Positions 8,315-17,030 of a DNA stretch of 64,000 bases are shown piece after piece. The DNA is from Ardenticatenaceae bacterium (GTDB taxonomy: Bacteria; Chloroflexota; Anaerolineae; Promineifilales; Promineifilaceae): assembly GCA_020634565.1 (NCBI GenBank), contig JACKBN010000001.1, forward strand, positions 682,001 through 746,000, read 5' to 3'. Position 1 is the stretch's first letter. Each line of letters starts with the position of its first letter. The notes under the pieces were generated by a model. It did no database searches and was not told the origin of the DNA. It saw only the letters and a program-made list of their open reading frames with translations. The translations under genes were made by a program, and so were the position numbers.

Positions 8315-8347
8315 CCAACCAACTGGCCAATGGGAAACGGCCGTATC
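8315..8347. repeat. 33-bp repeat, copy 2
   Basis: Identical over 33 bases to 5101-5133, including one ACGGCCGT. It lies between the convergent genes at 7713 and 8353. Confidence 0.85.
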
Positions 8348-8352
8348 TCCCC

Positions 8353-8982
8353 TCATAAAGCCAGATGAATCTCCTCATCAGACAAGCCACCAAAATCGAA
8401 CGGTTTCATATCTTCATCGGCCACCTCTGCAAATCCCATATGCATGCCCTGCGGATCGCCGTGGGAGCGGGCCAGATGTCCGCGTGGCACTAGCCGAAAT
8501 TGTCGCTCCGGGGTCAAGACGACCCAATTCACCAACGAAAAGCCCGCTTTCTCGATGCCTCGTTTAGACGCATGGTTATCTACCCGATGCCCCAGCCAAA
8601 ACGTTTCCGCCACATGTTTCTCCCGGCGCAGGATGGCCTGTAGCAAATGCGGATAAACGCCGCGCCCACGAGCTGATTCCAGCGTAAAAAAGTCCCACAA
8701 GCCACGGCTATTTGGCGGCATTGGCCAAAACATGTCCCCCACGCCCACCGAATTCGCGCCACTCCAGCCATAGCCAGCTGGCTCATCTTGGATGAAGGCC
8801 ACATACGCTGTATTGGCATCAGCCAACCGTGCCTCAATTTTTGTGGCTTCGACATTGAGCAGTTTGGTCAAAAGTGGGACATCTGTCACCGGCTCACAGC
8901 GAAAATCTGGTAACGATGGCAACAAGGGCAGATCATCCCCGCGCCACCAAGTATAGGTTATTGCCATAATATGATGCATCAT
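8353..8982 (-). CDS. GNAT family N-acetyltransferase
   Basis: 209 residues. The acetyl-CoA loop is visible in LESARGRGVYPHLLQAILRR, followed by NHASKRGIEKAGFSLVNW, the C-terminal GNAT signature. The ATG at 8982 is preceded by AAGGAGG with 8-9 nt spacing. The substrate is unknown. The next gene downstream on the strand is the PBP-side secreted gene in opposite orientation. Confidence 0.85.
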   Translation of the reverse strand: MMHHIMAITYTWWRGDDLPLLPSLPDFRCEPVTDVPLLTKLLNVEATKIEARLADANTAYVAFIQDEPAGYGWSGANSVGVGDMFWPMPPNSRGLWDFFTLESARGRGVYPHLLQAILRREKHVAETFWLGHRVDNHASKRGIEKAGFSLVNWVVLTPERQFRLVPRGHLARSHGDPQGMHMGFAEVADEDMKPFDFGGLSDEEIHLAL

Positions 8983-9012
8983 CGTCGTTCCTCCTTGGGA
9001 TAAGAATGCTTG

Positions 9013-9465
9013 CTAGGATTCTGTGTAGACCCAACGGCCGTTTGCCATCTCCACCAAGCGATCAGCCGTCCGTTTATACACGCGAAAGGGCAGATTGGGC
9101 GTGCGCTGGAAACGCAAATCGACAACTGGATAGAAGAAGTAAATCTTTTTGGTGCCGGTGATTTCTTCCCAGGGCACAAAAAAGGGCGAATGCCCGGGTC
9201 GGAAGAGGAACAGCACTGAGAAGTAAAGCCCTTGCTCATCGGCGCAAATTTTGAGGACGCCATTGTAGTTGGAAGCCAGCCGCAAGATGGCACTTTGCAG
9301 CGAGAAACAATTGGTAGCCAGCGGTTCCCGGTAAGGGTACGATTCCGCCATACTGCCCCAGCCGCCCAGGCGAGAAATCAGGAAGACAACGGCGCTCCAA
9401 AACAGAGGAAAGACAACAAAAAAGCCGACAATGATCAGCGTGGTGGTGATAATTTCATTATTCAT
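9013..9465 (-). CDS. Single-pass membrane protein of unknown function
   Basis: 150 residues from the ATG at 9465 (MNNEIITTTLIIVGFFVV). One long hydrophobic segment (about residues 5-33) is followed by a soluble part with KICADEQGLYFSVLFLF and FVPWEEITG, a pattern seen in small membrane-anchored PH-like proteins. The frame can be extended to 9651, but this overlaps the DUF2804 gene and has no coding character. No good ribosome site is visible. Confidence 0.65.
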   Translation of the reverse strand: MNNEIITTTLIIVGFFVVFPLFWSAVVFLISRLGGWGSMAESYPYREPLATNCFSLQSAILRLASNYNGVLKICADEQGLYFSVLFLFRPGHSPFFVPWEEITGTKKIYFFYPVVDLRFQRTPNLPFRVYKRTADRLVEMANGRWVYTES

Positions 9466-9505
9466 GAGGAAAAAGATAGCGTGATTACGGCCGTTTGTAA
9501 ATGCC

Positions 9506-10519
9506 CTACCACCGCGCCACGTGATCCTCTGCCCAGCCGACCAACTGCTGCACAGGGATGGTTTCGCCAGCCGCCGTAGTGATGTGCCCACTGTAATGGC
9601 CGAACATCTGATGCACCTCGGAACGAACCAGCCACAAATTGCTGGCGGCAACGCGCTCCATGAAGGGGGTAAAGGTGAGGTCGAGCGCGCCAGAGGGGTC
9701 AGTGATGCGCCAGGGGCGCATGAACGCGGTTTTGTCGTACTGCCAGGTCAACGTTTCCGAGATCTTGTGCAAACGGCCGTCTACACAAACCCCATTTTCC
9801 GTGCTGCCCGTGCCGTCGGTCCACTGCCCGCCCAAATTCAGGCCGACGGTACGGCCGTTTTCCATCCCCGATGCGCTGCCCCAATTCCAGCGACAGTCCC
9901 GGGGCCAAATGCCCCGGCCATAGTCCAGGCAGGCAAAGCTTTGCGGTCCCGTAAAATGGATCTCTTCGCCACCAAGGGTGACGCTGCCTTCAGCGGGCAG
10001 TGTGTTTTGCTTGCTGGTAAACTGAAACGTGCGTTCATCCCAGGGCACCACCACGTTGAGCGTTTCATGCGCGGGCGGCAGGGTGATAGTGAACTGGGCG
10101 GTTAACGGCCGTCCTGCAAAATCGGCCATAACAACGGATAAATCAACCCCGCGCCCCGTCTGCTTCATGGCCACCTGCGTCTTTTTGCTGCTGTACACTA
10201 CATCTGCGGCCACCTGTTCGGGCAAATCGCAGCCAACGCCGAAGGGTAAAATCTGGGTCACTTCGGCCAACTGCCGGGCGGCAAAATCAGCGAAGTAAAC
10301 AAACACCAATCCCGCATAATCCAGATTGGTCACGGTAACGGAAAAGAGATGCGTGTCTGTGGTGATGGCCCAGTAGTTCCACCGTTTTTTGCGCGGCCAA
10401 CGGCCGTTCAGGTTACAGCGATGCAGCGGGGTACGTGACCAACCAACGGCGGCTGGATTCAGACGGCCGTTTGGCAAACACAAATCAATGGGCGATGTCA
10501 GTTCAACTTCTTGTTTCAT
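9506..10519 (-). CDS. DUF2804 family protein
   Basis: 337 residues from the ATG at 10519 (MKQEVELTSPIDLCLPNGRL). Family features include the DYGRGIWPRDCRWNWGSASG segment and GRTVGLNLGGQWTDGTG. It is presumably a lipocalin-like or hydroxyneurosporene-synthase-like beta fold; the function is unknown. It starts 10 nt after the Pr6Pr gene and is probably co-transcribed with it. Several ACGGCCGT copies lie inside the gene and write NGR. Confidence 0.85.
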   Translation of the reverse strand: MKQEVELTSPIDLCLPNGRLNPAAVGWSRTPLHRCNLNGRWPRKKRWNYWAITTDTHLFSVTVTNLDYAGLVFVYFADFAARQLAEVTQILPFGVGCDLPEQVAADVVYSSKKTQVAMKQTGRGVDLSVVMADFAGRPLTAQFTITLPPAHETLNVVVPWDERTFQFTSKQNTLPAEGSVTLGGEEIHFTGPQSFACLDYGRGIWPRDCRWNWGSASGMENGRTVGLNLGGQWTDGTGSTENGVCVDGRLHKISETLTWQYDKTAFMRPWRITDPSGALDLTFTPFMERVAASNLWLVRSEVHQMFGHYSGHITTAAGETIPVQQLVGWAEDHVARW

Positions 10520-10529
10520 GCTCAACTCG

Positions 10530-11192
10530 TCAATCCGCCGCCGACACGCGAACTTGCTTGTTGGCCTGCCGAACATCCACGCGCCACATGATGCTGCCCA
10601 AAATGAGGAACACGACGATGAGCGCCCCAGACCACAGCGCCACGCCACCATAGCCAAGCCGGTTTACATCCACAAAAAAGTAGGGATAGTAGCCCACAAG
10701 CGGCCCCCGAATGAGCCAATAAAACAGGTAAGCCAGGGGATAAACCAGCCAGATGAATGGATGACGGCCGTTCACATCCCCCCTCTCCACGCAGCGGTAC
10801 CAAAACACAACGCCCAAAATCGGTGACAGCGTATGCGCCGTTATTTCTGGTATCCAAAAGAGCCAGGAGCTTATATTTTGCGGCCCGCCCAAAATGAACC
10901 AGAAGCCGATGCCCACAAAAGCAATGTACAAACACCAGGCAGATTGCATTACGGGCGAGTTGAACCAGCGATACAGTCGCCCCTTGCCTGCCAGCAGCGC
11001 CGCGGCCATCACAACAATGATCAGGTTGGTGAGATTGGTATAAAAGCTAAACATCACCACCGTCTCCGCAAACCATTCGTTGACGGGCGCATTAACGAGC
11101 CGCCGGATATACCAAATGGAAAGCCCTACCAGTGAGGAGAGCAGCATGCTCCATAACAAAATTCGCCGTTCATTGCCATTTTCTATTGCCAT
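10530..11192 (-). CDS. Pr6Pr family integral membrane protein
   Basis: 220 residues with six predicted membrane helices. The FSFYTNLTNLIIV segment, the ITAHTLSPILGVVFW segment (the conserved His) and YPLAYLFYW match the FAR-17a/AIG1-like Pr6Pr family. Bacterial members are uncharacterised. Upstream member of a pair with the DUF2804 gene. Confidence 0.8.
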   Translation of the reverse strand: MAIENGNERRILLWSMLLSSLVGLSIWYIRRLVNAPVNEWFAETVVMFSFYTNLTNLIIVVMAAALLAGKGRLYRWFNSPVMQSAWCLYIAFVGIGFWFILGGPQNISSWLFWIPEITAHTLSPILGVVFWYRCVERGDVNGRHPFIWLVYPLAYLFYWLIRGPLVGYYPYFFVDVNRLGYGGVALWSGALIVVFLILGSIMWRVDVRQANKQVRVSAAD

Positions 11193-11380
11193 CTTTTTTT
11201 GCGCCTCCAGGCCGGATCAGTGGTGTCAGTGGGTACACCGGGGAATTGGGTTGTGACAAAATCATACCGCCACCACATAGGTTTTGCCCAACCCAGATTT
11301 GTCACGCTGCCGTCACACTGCCGCGCTAAGGTTTGGCTACCTATTTCTGCTGTCGTTAATTGCTCACAAGGAGTTGCGTA

Positions 11381-11629
11381 ATGGATAGTTTATTGAGTTT
11401 TGAAATGTTGGGATATATGGCATCTGTTTTTGTGGCGATTTCGTTGATGATGCGCTCGGTGACCAAGCTGCGGGTCATCAATTTGATTGGTGCGGTGCTT
11501 TTCACCGCCTATGGCCTGGTGATTGCGGCTTATCCAGTAGCCGCAGTGAATGGCTTCATTGTGCTGGTAAATATTTATTATTTGCAACAAACGTGGCGAG
11601 AAACGGCCGTTCCCGTCCCCAATGCCTAA
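11381..11629 (+). CDS. Small membrane protein, YgjV-like
   Basis: 82 residues from the ATG at 11381, which has AAGGAG about 7 nt upstream. Two or three hydrophobic helices are visible (FEMLGYMASVFVAISLMM, LIGAVLFTAYGLVIAAYP, VNGFIVLVNIYYL). The pattern with an Arg/Lys-rich turn (RSVTKLRVIN) and terminal NIYYL fits the YgjV/SemiSWEET-like small proteins. The function is unknown. Confidence 0.65.
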   Translation: MDSLLSFEMLGYMASVFVAISLMMRSVTKLRVINLIGAVLFTAYGLVIAAYPVAAVNGFIVLVNIYYLQQTWRETAVPVPNA

Positions 11630-11644
11630 AAATCTATCCAAAAA

Positions 11645-11764
11645 GCCACAGAGAACTCAGTTCAAGAGTGGACCATTTTTGCTCACGCCGAAAGCCGGTT
11701 GAGCGAAAAAAAATGGTCCAATCTCTGTTTGATTTCCCTCTAAGCCCTCTGTGAACTCTGTGGC
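11645..11764. repeat. 120-bp nested palindromic intergenic element
   Basis: The outer arms are GCCACAGAG (11645-11653) and CTCTGTGGC (11756-11764). Inside are TGGACCATTTTTGCTCA (11669-11685) and its near-complement (11700-11720). The inner TGGACCA...TGGTCCA core recalls the elements at 12355 and 42811; the outer CACAGAGAACTC motif recurs at 28853-28900. It has the look of a small non-autonomous palindromic element. Confidence 0.55.
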
Positions 11765-11776
11765 AAATATATTGCG

Positions 11777-12250
11777 CTAAAACAGATGCGGCCGTTCCGG
11801 CGTAACAATGTACCAGATGTAGTAGGTATACACCCCCATCACCACGGCCGCAGTCCACACAGCAAAGGTGGCCCACATCCAGTAGCGCAAACGGCCGATT
11901 TTGCGCGGCAAAATTTTGTGGCCAGCCAACAAACAGTACATGGCAAGTAATTGGGCAATCACCCCCAGCACAGAATGGATCACCACAACCAGATAAAACG
12001 GCTCAAACGGCCGTTCCACAAACTCGGCTGGCACATTTTCATAGCGTAGTGACAGCACCATGATGGCAATAATAAAAAAAAGATTCAGCACCACCACAGG
12101 CGTCTGAATCCAATCGTGTAAATGATAATTGCCGCGCCGCTGCGCCACCACCGCCACACAAATAAGCACGTAAAACAACAACTCGCCAACCAGCGCCAAA
12201 TCCGCCCCAAAATAGCTGGCTGGCGCTAAAAAACCATCTGAACTAAGCAT
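11777..12250 (-). CDS. DUF420-like integral membrane protein
   Basis: 157 residues from the ATG at 12250; a GTG at 12256 is an alternative, but the AGAGG site fits the ATG. Four hydrophobic helices are visible (LALVGELLFYVLICVAVV, TPVVVLNLFFIIAIMVL, FYLVVVIHSVLGVIAQL, YWMWATFAVWTAAVVMG) with His in the HDW and VIHS positions. It resembles the YozB/DUF420 membrane proteins. The function is unknown. Confidence 0.6.
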   Translation of the reverse strand: MLSSDGFLAPASYFGADLALVGELLFYVLICVAVVAQRRGNYHLHDWIQTPVVVLNLFFIIAIMVLSLRYENVPAEFVERPFEPFYLVVVIHSVLGVIAQLLAMYCLLAGHKILPRKIGRLRYWMWATFAVWTAAVVMGVYTYYIWYIVTPERPHLF

Positions 12251-12354
12251 GAACACCTCTTTTATTGAAGTTGGGTAAAAACAGCAAGATAGTACCCTGC
12301 ATTATAAAGAGGGTTTGGTTTTACTGACAAGCAGCAGTTTGAAAAAACGTGCAC

Positions 12355-12431
12355 GACTTACGCAATTAGCAGATTTAATTGCAAAGCCTTTAAACTATTC
12401 TTGGCTAAAATTGGTCCAATCTGTGTAAGTC
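12355..12431. repeat. MITE-like element A (GACTTACGCA ends)
   Basis: The ends are GACTTACGCA (12355-12364) and TGTGTAAGTC (12422-12431), inverted repeats with one mismatch. A TTGGTCCAAT core lies near the right end. A related element with the same ends and core is at 42811-42900. Confidence 0.6.
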
Positions 12432-12446
12432 CTAACGTGTAAACAT

Positions 12447-14051
12447 TTAAGGGGCTGGTGTGGGGGTAACGGCCGTATCCGCTTCGCCTTCTGGATTCTC
12501 CGCTTCAGCAGTTTCTGCCGCCAAAGCGGCTGCCGCCGCGGCCTCAGCTTCACGCGCCGCCGCTTCACGAAGCGCCCGATCAACGACATTTTCCGTATAC
12601 GGTTCCTGGAAATTGAAGTAGTTGTAGGTCAGCTGAGCAAACTGGCGCAAAATGGGGAAGCTGTAATCGTGCAGCAAAAAATCCCCCTGAGGAAAGTGTA
12701 GATACTCCACCATCACATAATCCGCATTGGGTGAAAAGACAATACCCGCATCCCCGTGCGTCACCTCATCCCAGCCATGCTTATGCGAAACGCGCACAGT
12801 TTCGGGCACGCCAAAACGAATCAGGTTGCCTTCATCATTCAGCACCATCAAATCAATAATTGCCTGACATTCATCCGGCGTAATTTCGCCCGGATACACG
12901 GCCAGCAAAGCACCGCCGCCATTGGCGCAATGGTAAACCATCGAGAGCAACGTGCCGATATCTTCGGCCGTGGTCTGGCGCGCGGTATCTGGTTCAAAGA
13001 TCAAATTGGCCGCAGAATTGGCCGGTGTTGTGTATGTGCTGGGTCGAGTCGCCACTGCATTGGCGTCATAGGGAATGGCTAAAAAGGTATTAACCAACCC
13101 CAGGCGATGCATGGATTCTGTAAGCAGTTCGGCACCCAAATAGGTGTTGGCTTCACCAGCAATCTCATGCAGCAGCAGGTTGGCACCGTAGTTACTGGAT
13201 TGAACGGCCGTATCATACAACAGCCCTTGCACATACTCATTCGGCGGCGCATCCAGCTTGCGATACGTCTCCACAAAAATAGCAATCTTCAAAATACTCA
13301 GCCCGGAAATGGCATCCGTGGCGTTAATAGACAATTCTTCCCCCGTCGCTAAATCGAGGATAAACACGCTGTCCAAAAGCCCCTGCCCGTCATTGGTCAT
13401 CACTTGCTCGATTTGCGTCCGCAGCACGTCCATGTTCAATTCGGCCGCTTCTTGCGTTTCAATAACCAAATCCACTTGCCGATCCGCCGGATCTGCCTGG
13501 TACAGCGCCATTTCTGCGGCGGGCAAGCTGGCCTCCACGTCCGTGACAAAGCCGGGCTGGCCTGGCGTGTAGTTTGTACCGGCACCCAACAAAAGTTGCG
13601 GGGCGGTGGCTGGCTTATCTAAAAAGCTGGCCACATTTTCTATCTGCGCGCGCAAAGCCGCCTGATCATACCCGGCAATCAGCTGGACTTTTGTGGCGTC
13701 AAAAGAACGATTCAATAAATATTCTACAAAGCCTTCCCAAAACGGGACTTCGCCACTGGCAGCTTCAGCCTGATCCAGCATTGCTTCTGTATCCAGGTTA
13801 AAGCCTACATCTCGCGGATTTATGTCAACCTGTTCTTCCAGATGATGCAGCGTAATAGGGGCCAAATAATGTTCATTAATGGCCGCCGCCGCTTCCTCCC
13901 GCGACATGCCCCCGACGTTAACGTCGGCCACAAGCGTACCGGTAGGCAGTCTTTCCCGCACCAGGTTGTACAAAAAAGCCTGGTAGCCTAAAAAGAGCAG
14001 CCCCACCACCAGCAGCACAATTATGAGAAATCGTTGGATTGCTTTTAACAT
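12447..14051 (-). CDS. Class A beta-lactamase-fold serine hydrolase, membrane-anchored, with intact catalytic residues
   Basis: 534 residues. An N-terminal membrane anchor (about 8-28) precedes a peptidoglycan-binding-like domain (VADVNVGGMSREEAAAAIN, about 40-200). The beta-lactamase-like domain follows. The SxxK motif is S252-I-L-K255; the SDN motif is S285-S-N287 in SSNYGANLL; the KTG-like triad is K-H-G. A Glu/Ala-rich, TPTPAP tail closes the protein. The paralogue at 14055 lies 3 nt upstream. Probably acts on cell wall peptides outside the membrane; the reaction is not proven. Confidence 0.85.
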   Translation of the reverse strand: MLKAIQRFLIIVLLVVGLLFLGYQAFLYNLVRERLPTGTLVADVNVGGMSREEAAAAINEHYLAPITLHHLEEQVDINPRDVGFNLDTEAMLDQAEAASGEVPFWEGFVEYLLNRSFDATKVQLIAGYDQAALRAQIENVASFLDKPATAPQLLLGAGTNYTPGQPGFVTDVEASLPAAEMALYQADPADRQVDLVIETQEAAELNMDVLRTQIEQVMTNDGQGLLDSVFILDLATGEELSINATDAISGLSILKIAIFVETYRKLDAPPNEYVQGLLYDTAVQSSNYGANLLLHEIAGEANTYLGAELLTESMHRLGLVNTFLAIPYDANAVATRPSTYTTPANSAANLIFEPDTARQTTAEDIGTLLSMVYHCANGGGALLAVYPGEITPDECQAIIDLMVLNDEGNLIRFGVPETVRVSHKHGWDEVTHGDAGIVFSPNADYVMVEYLHFPQGDFLLHDYSFPILRQFAQLTYNYFNFQEPYTENVVDRALREAAAREAEAAAAAALAAETAEAENPEGEADTAVTPTPAP

Positions 14052-14054
14052 GGG

Positions 14055-15545
14055 TTAGTTTGTCCGGGCATCCACCAGATAGGGATTATCAAAGTTGAAG
14101 TAGTTGTAGGTGGCGCGGGACAAATTAGCCAACAGCGGCGAGCTAATTTCCCACTCCAACCAGTCTGGCTTATACAAAAATTGCACAATAACGTAATCGG
14201 CGCCAGGAGAGAAAACAATACCGGCATCCCCGTGGGTATCGCTAATCCAGCCATGCCGATGAGCAACGGCCGTTTCCTGCGGCACCCCTTCTTCAATCAA
14301 GCTACCAATCTTGTTTTGCAGCATAAAAGCGAGGATCGTCTGGCATTCCGTTTGGGTGATGTCCCCCTCAAAAACGGCCATCAGCGCCCCACCCTTGCCT
14401 TCGGCGCAGTAGTAGAGCATGGAGAGCAGCGTGCCCATATCCTCGGCAGTGGTTTGAAAGTACGGATTGGGCAGCGTGCGCACTTCTTCGGCGGAATTGG
14501 CAGGCGTAGACGGCCGTGTTGTGCCCGCAGGTGGTTCTGTATCGTACGGCAGGGTGATAAAGGTGTTCACCAAACCGAGACGCCGCATGGTTTGTGTCAC
14601 TAACTCCGCACCCAACCTCGGATCATCCTGCCCGGCAATGAAGCGCAGCAGCTGGTTCGCCCCCTCATTGCTCAAATCAGCCGACAGCGTGCTGGAAATC
14701 CAGCCCGACTGCGTCAGCGTGGGTTCCTGATCCAGCAAGCGATACGTTTCCAGCACAATAGGCAGCTTCAACAAATCCATGCCCGACATCGGCAAGTCGG
14801 CATTAACAGCAATTTCATCCACGCCAGAATTAAGATCCAGCACAAATATGCTGGCCGCCCCACCGGTAATTTGCTCGTAATCTTGCAGGTTATTGACCAA
14901 CAGGCGGGTGAGCAGGTTAATTTGCGGCCGTTCCGGCGAGCTTGGCTCCACAACCAGACGCGCTTCCCGATTGCTGGCCCGGTACAAAGCGCCTTCCACA
15001 TCGGCAAAACTGGCGTCTACATTGGTTACGGTGCCCGTCTCGCCATACTGAAAGCTAAACGTATCGGGCACGGGCTGGGCCGGTTGGGTGGGCTCGTCCA
15101 TCAGGGCGGCAATATCGCCCAAAACCCGGCGCAGTGCTTCCCGGTTGTGCGTAGCCGAAAGCTCCACCGGCGACACCTCAACCGGCTGCCCCCATAAAAA
15201 GCCCCAGAAACCAGCCCAAAAATCTTGCTGGGTGCGCTCAATATCGGCTCGACTAAGCATCGTTTCCAAATCGAGCTCAAATTCAGCATCGGAGGGACTA
15301 ATCTCAAAGCGATCCTGACCGTGGTAAATGAGCACAGGCGCTTCGATGTAGCGGTTAGTCAGCACATTGGTGGCTTCCCCAGGAGAAAGGCCACCCACAT
15401 CCAGACCAGCGATGGTTAAACCGGTAGGATAATTGCCCCGTAAGCTGGCAAACTGAAACAGCTTAATCAAAAGAAAGATGGATGTACCGACCAGGATGGT
15501 GACGGTAAGCCACTGTCCAGCGCCTGGAGAGGAACGACGATTCAT
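14055..15545 (-). CDS. Beta-lactamase-fold paralogue lacking the catalytic serine
   Basis: 496 residues with the same layout as the gene at 12447: membrane anchor (about 13-33), peptidoglycan-binding-like domain (IAGLDVGGLSPGEATNVL) and beta-lactamase-like domain. The SxxK serine is replaced by Asp (D257-L-L-K260 in SGMDLLKLP). The first residue of the SDN triad is Leu (L291-S-N293) and the KTG lysine is Arg (HRHGW). It is likely not a serine hydrolase and may be a binding or regulatory partner. The two genes are 3 nt apart and probably co-translated. Confidence 0.85.
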   Translation of the reverse strand: MNRRSSPGAGQWLTVTILVGTSIFLLIKLFQFASLRGNYPTGLTIAGLDVGGLSPGEATNVLTNRYIEAPVLIYHGQDRFEISPSDAEFELDLETMLSRADIERTQQDFWAGFWGFLWGQPVEVSPVELSATHNREALRRVLGDIAALMDEPTQPAQPVPDTFSFQYGETGTVTNVDASFADVEGALYRASNREARLVVEPSSPERPQINLLTRLLVNNLQDYEQITGGAASIFVLDLNSGVDEIAVNADLPMSGMDLLKLPIVLETYRLLDQEPTLTQSGWISSTLSADLSNEGANQLLRFIAGQDDPRLGAELVTQTMRRLGLVNTFITLPYDTEPPAGTTRPSTPANSAEEVRTLPNPYFQTTAEDMGTLLSMLYYCAEGKGGALMAVFEGDITQTECQTILAFMLQNKIGSLIEEGVPQETAVAHRHGWISDTHGDAGIVFSPGADYVIVQFLYKPDWLEWEISSPLLANLSRATYNYFNFDNPYLVDARTN

Positions 15546-15584
15546 GCTGTGTTTGATTCTCCTGTAGCCAAATTCATAAGCAAA

Positions 15585-16076
15585 TCAACGCAATAAGTTT
15601 AAGCTTGTCTGTTTTGCCTGGTAAGCAACGGCCGCTTCTATGGCCAACCCGGTGTGGTAAGAAATTGGCTGCGGCAGCGCCTCGTGAGAAAACCAGCGCG
15701 CTTCAAGAAGCTCGTGGCTTAACTGTACTTCTCCCGGATTTAACTGACCCACATAGACAATGCCAATATAGGCTGATTCCGGATCATGATGAACAGAAAC
15801 GGCGGGGCCTAATACGGCCGTTAAGCCCGTCTCTTCCCTGAGTTCACGCAAGGCACCATCAGCTGGCGACTCATTTTTCTTGAGCCAGCCACCTGGCAAC
15901 CCCCATTCAAACACCGGGTGGAAGACATGGCGCACCATAAACAGTTCGGACGCCTCGTTTATCGCCACCACCGCCACACCTACACGACTTCGGGGAACCG
16001 CAAGCTGTATCATGAGCCGCATTCCCAGCCGCGCCAGCGGTGTTTTGGCAAATTTGGCCGCTTTGCTTTTCCACAT
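15585..16076 (-). CDS. Nudix hydrolase
   Basis: 163 residues. A full Nudix box is visible: GGWLKKNESPADGALREL followed by REETGL. Upstream segments VGVAVVAINEASELFMVRHVF are the first strands of the fold. It hydrolyses a nucleoside diphosphate linked to another group; the substrate cannot be told from the sequence. There is no clear ribosome site before the ATG at 16076; an internal ATG (MRLMIQLAVPRSRVG) is an alternative. Confidence 0.85.
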   Translation of the reverse strand: MWKSKAAKFAKTPLARLGMRLMIQLAVPRSRVGVAVVAINEASELFMVRHVFHPVFEWGLPGGWLKKNESPADGALRELREETGLTAVLGPAVSVHHDPESAYIGIVYVGQLNPGEVQLSHELLEARWFSHEALPQPISYHTGLAIEAAVAYQAKQTSLNLLR

Positions 16077-16526
16077 TTATTAACTCAATGACCGCAACGG
16101 CCGTATTCCCAACGTCTCAATCCAATCCAATTTTGGCAATATCGTCATTTATCGCCAAAATAGCCCGCCGCACTTTTTTACGGCAAACGATTGGTTAAAC
16201 GCCAATTTAATGACGCAACAGTATAGCAAAAACCCAACAGACCGTCAGATAGTGTCCGGGAAATTGGCAAAATGCTACGCTGCCATTTAGCTGCAATTTA
16301 GCCCGCACTCATCTACCAAAATGGTTTGCCCAATACGAAACTTTACCTGGATGATGACGTATAGGCGGATAGTTCAACAACATGACGCGGCGGTTTTAGC
16401 GTTATCTAAAAGCGAGAAATTTTTTAAAATGAGCCTTTTCTCTCGCTTTTACTCAAGTAATCGGCCTAAACGACGGCTCGCTAATTGCAATACACGTTGC
16501 CGATTACGCAAATTATGGAGGCAAAA
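16077..16526. other. Intergenic region between divergent Nudix and PspC genes
   Basis: One ACGGCCGT lies at about 16097. A 10-bp inverted repeat (16407-16416 and 16442-16451, TAAAAGCGAG and its complement) is the only clear structure. The overlapping open frames have no coding character. Confidence 0.5.
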
Positions 16527-16952
16527 ATGTCTGAAAGCAGATTAACTCGCAGCGAAACAGACAAGATGATCGCCGGTGTTTGTGGCGGTTTGGCAGAATA
16601 TCTAAATCTGGACCCGGTTTGGGTTCGGCTCCTTTTTGTATTGTTGCTATTTGCCAGCGGCATTGGCGCACCCATTTACCTGGTTTTGTGGGTCATCATG
16701 CCCCGCGAAGGGGTGGTGGGTGAGTCTGGCAGCACCGTTTTGCAAGACAACTTTGATGATTTGAGCCAGACAGTTTCCAGCAAAGTAGGCCGCTTGAACA
16801 AGCCGAGCACGGTTGGCACCATTCTGATTTTATTTGGTGTCTACTTTTTGCTCTCACAACTGGGCTGGTTTCACTGGCTAAACGGGGCTGTCTTCTGGTC
16901 ACTCATCATCATCGGCGCCGGCGTTTACATGCTGATGCGGCGTGAAGCTTAA
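16527..16952 (+). CDS. PspC domain membrane protein
   Basis: 141 residues from the ATG at 16527, which has GGAGG 5 nt upstream. The PspC domain is clear (LTRSETDKMIAGVCGGLAEY, then NLDPVWVRLLFVLLLF and IYLVLWVIMP). Two more hydrophobic helices close the protein (TVGTILILFGVYFLLSQ, AVFWSLIIIGAGVYML). Family members take part in the membrane stress response or act as small membrane anchors. Confidence 0.88.
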   Translation: MSESRLTRSETDKMIAGVCGGLAEYLNLDPVWVRLLFVLLLFASGIGAPIYLVLWVIMPREGVVGESGSTVLQDNFDDLSQTVSSKVGRLNKPSTVGTILILFGVYFLLSQLGWFHWLNGAVFWSLIIIGAGVYMLMRREA

Positions 16953-16997
16953 ATTTGTTTACGCGTAACGGAAAGATTTAAAGTTTTGCTGTTGGAG

Positions 16998-17030
16998 AAC
17001 GGCCGTCTGCATGAGACGGCCGTTTTTTTA
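16998..17030 (+). terminator. Rho-independent terminator made of two ACGGCCGT copies
   Basis: Stem AACGGCCGTCT (16998-17008) and AGACGGCCGTT (17014-17024) with a 5-nt loop, followed by six T. It ends the PspC transcript. The T-run overlaps the stop codon of the convergent histidine kinase gene. Confidence 0.9.
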
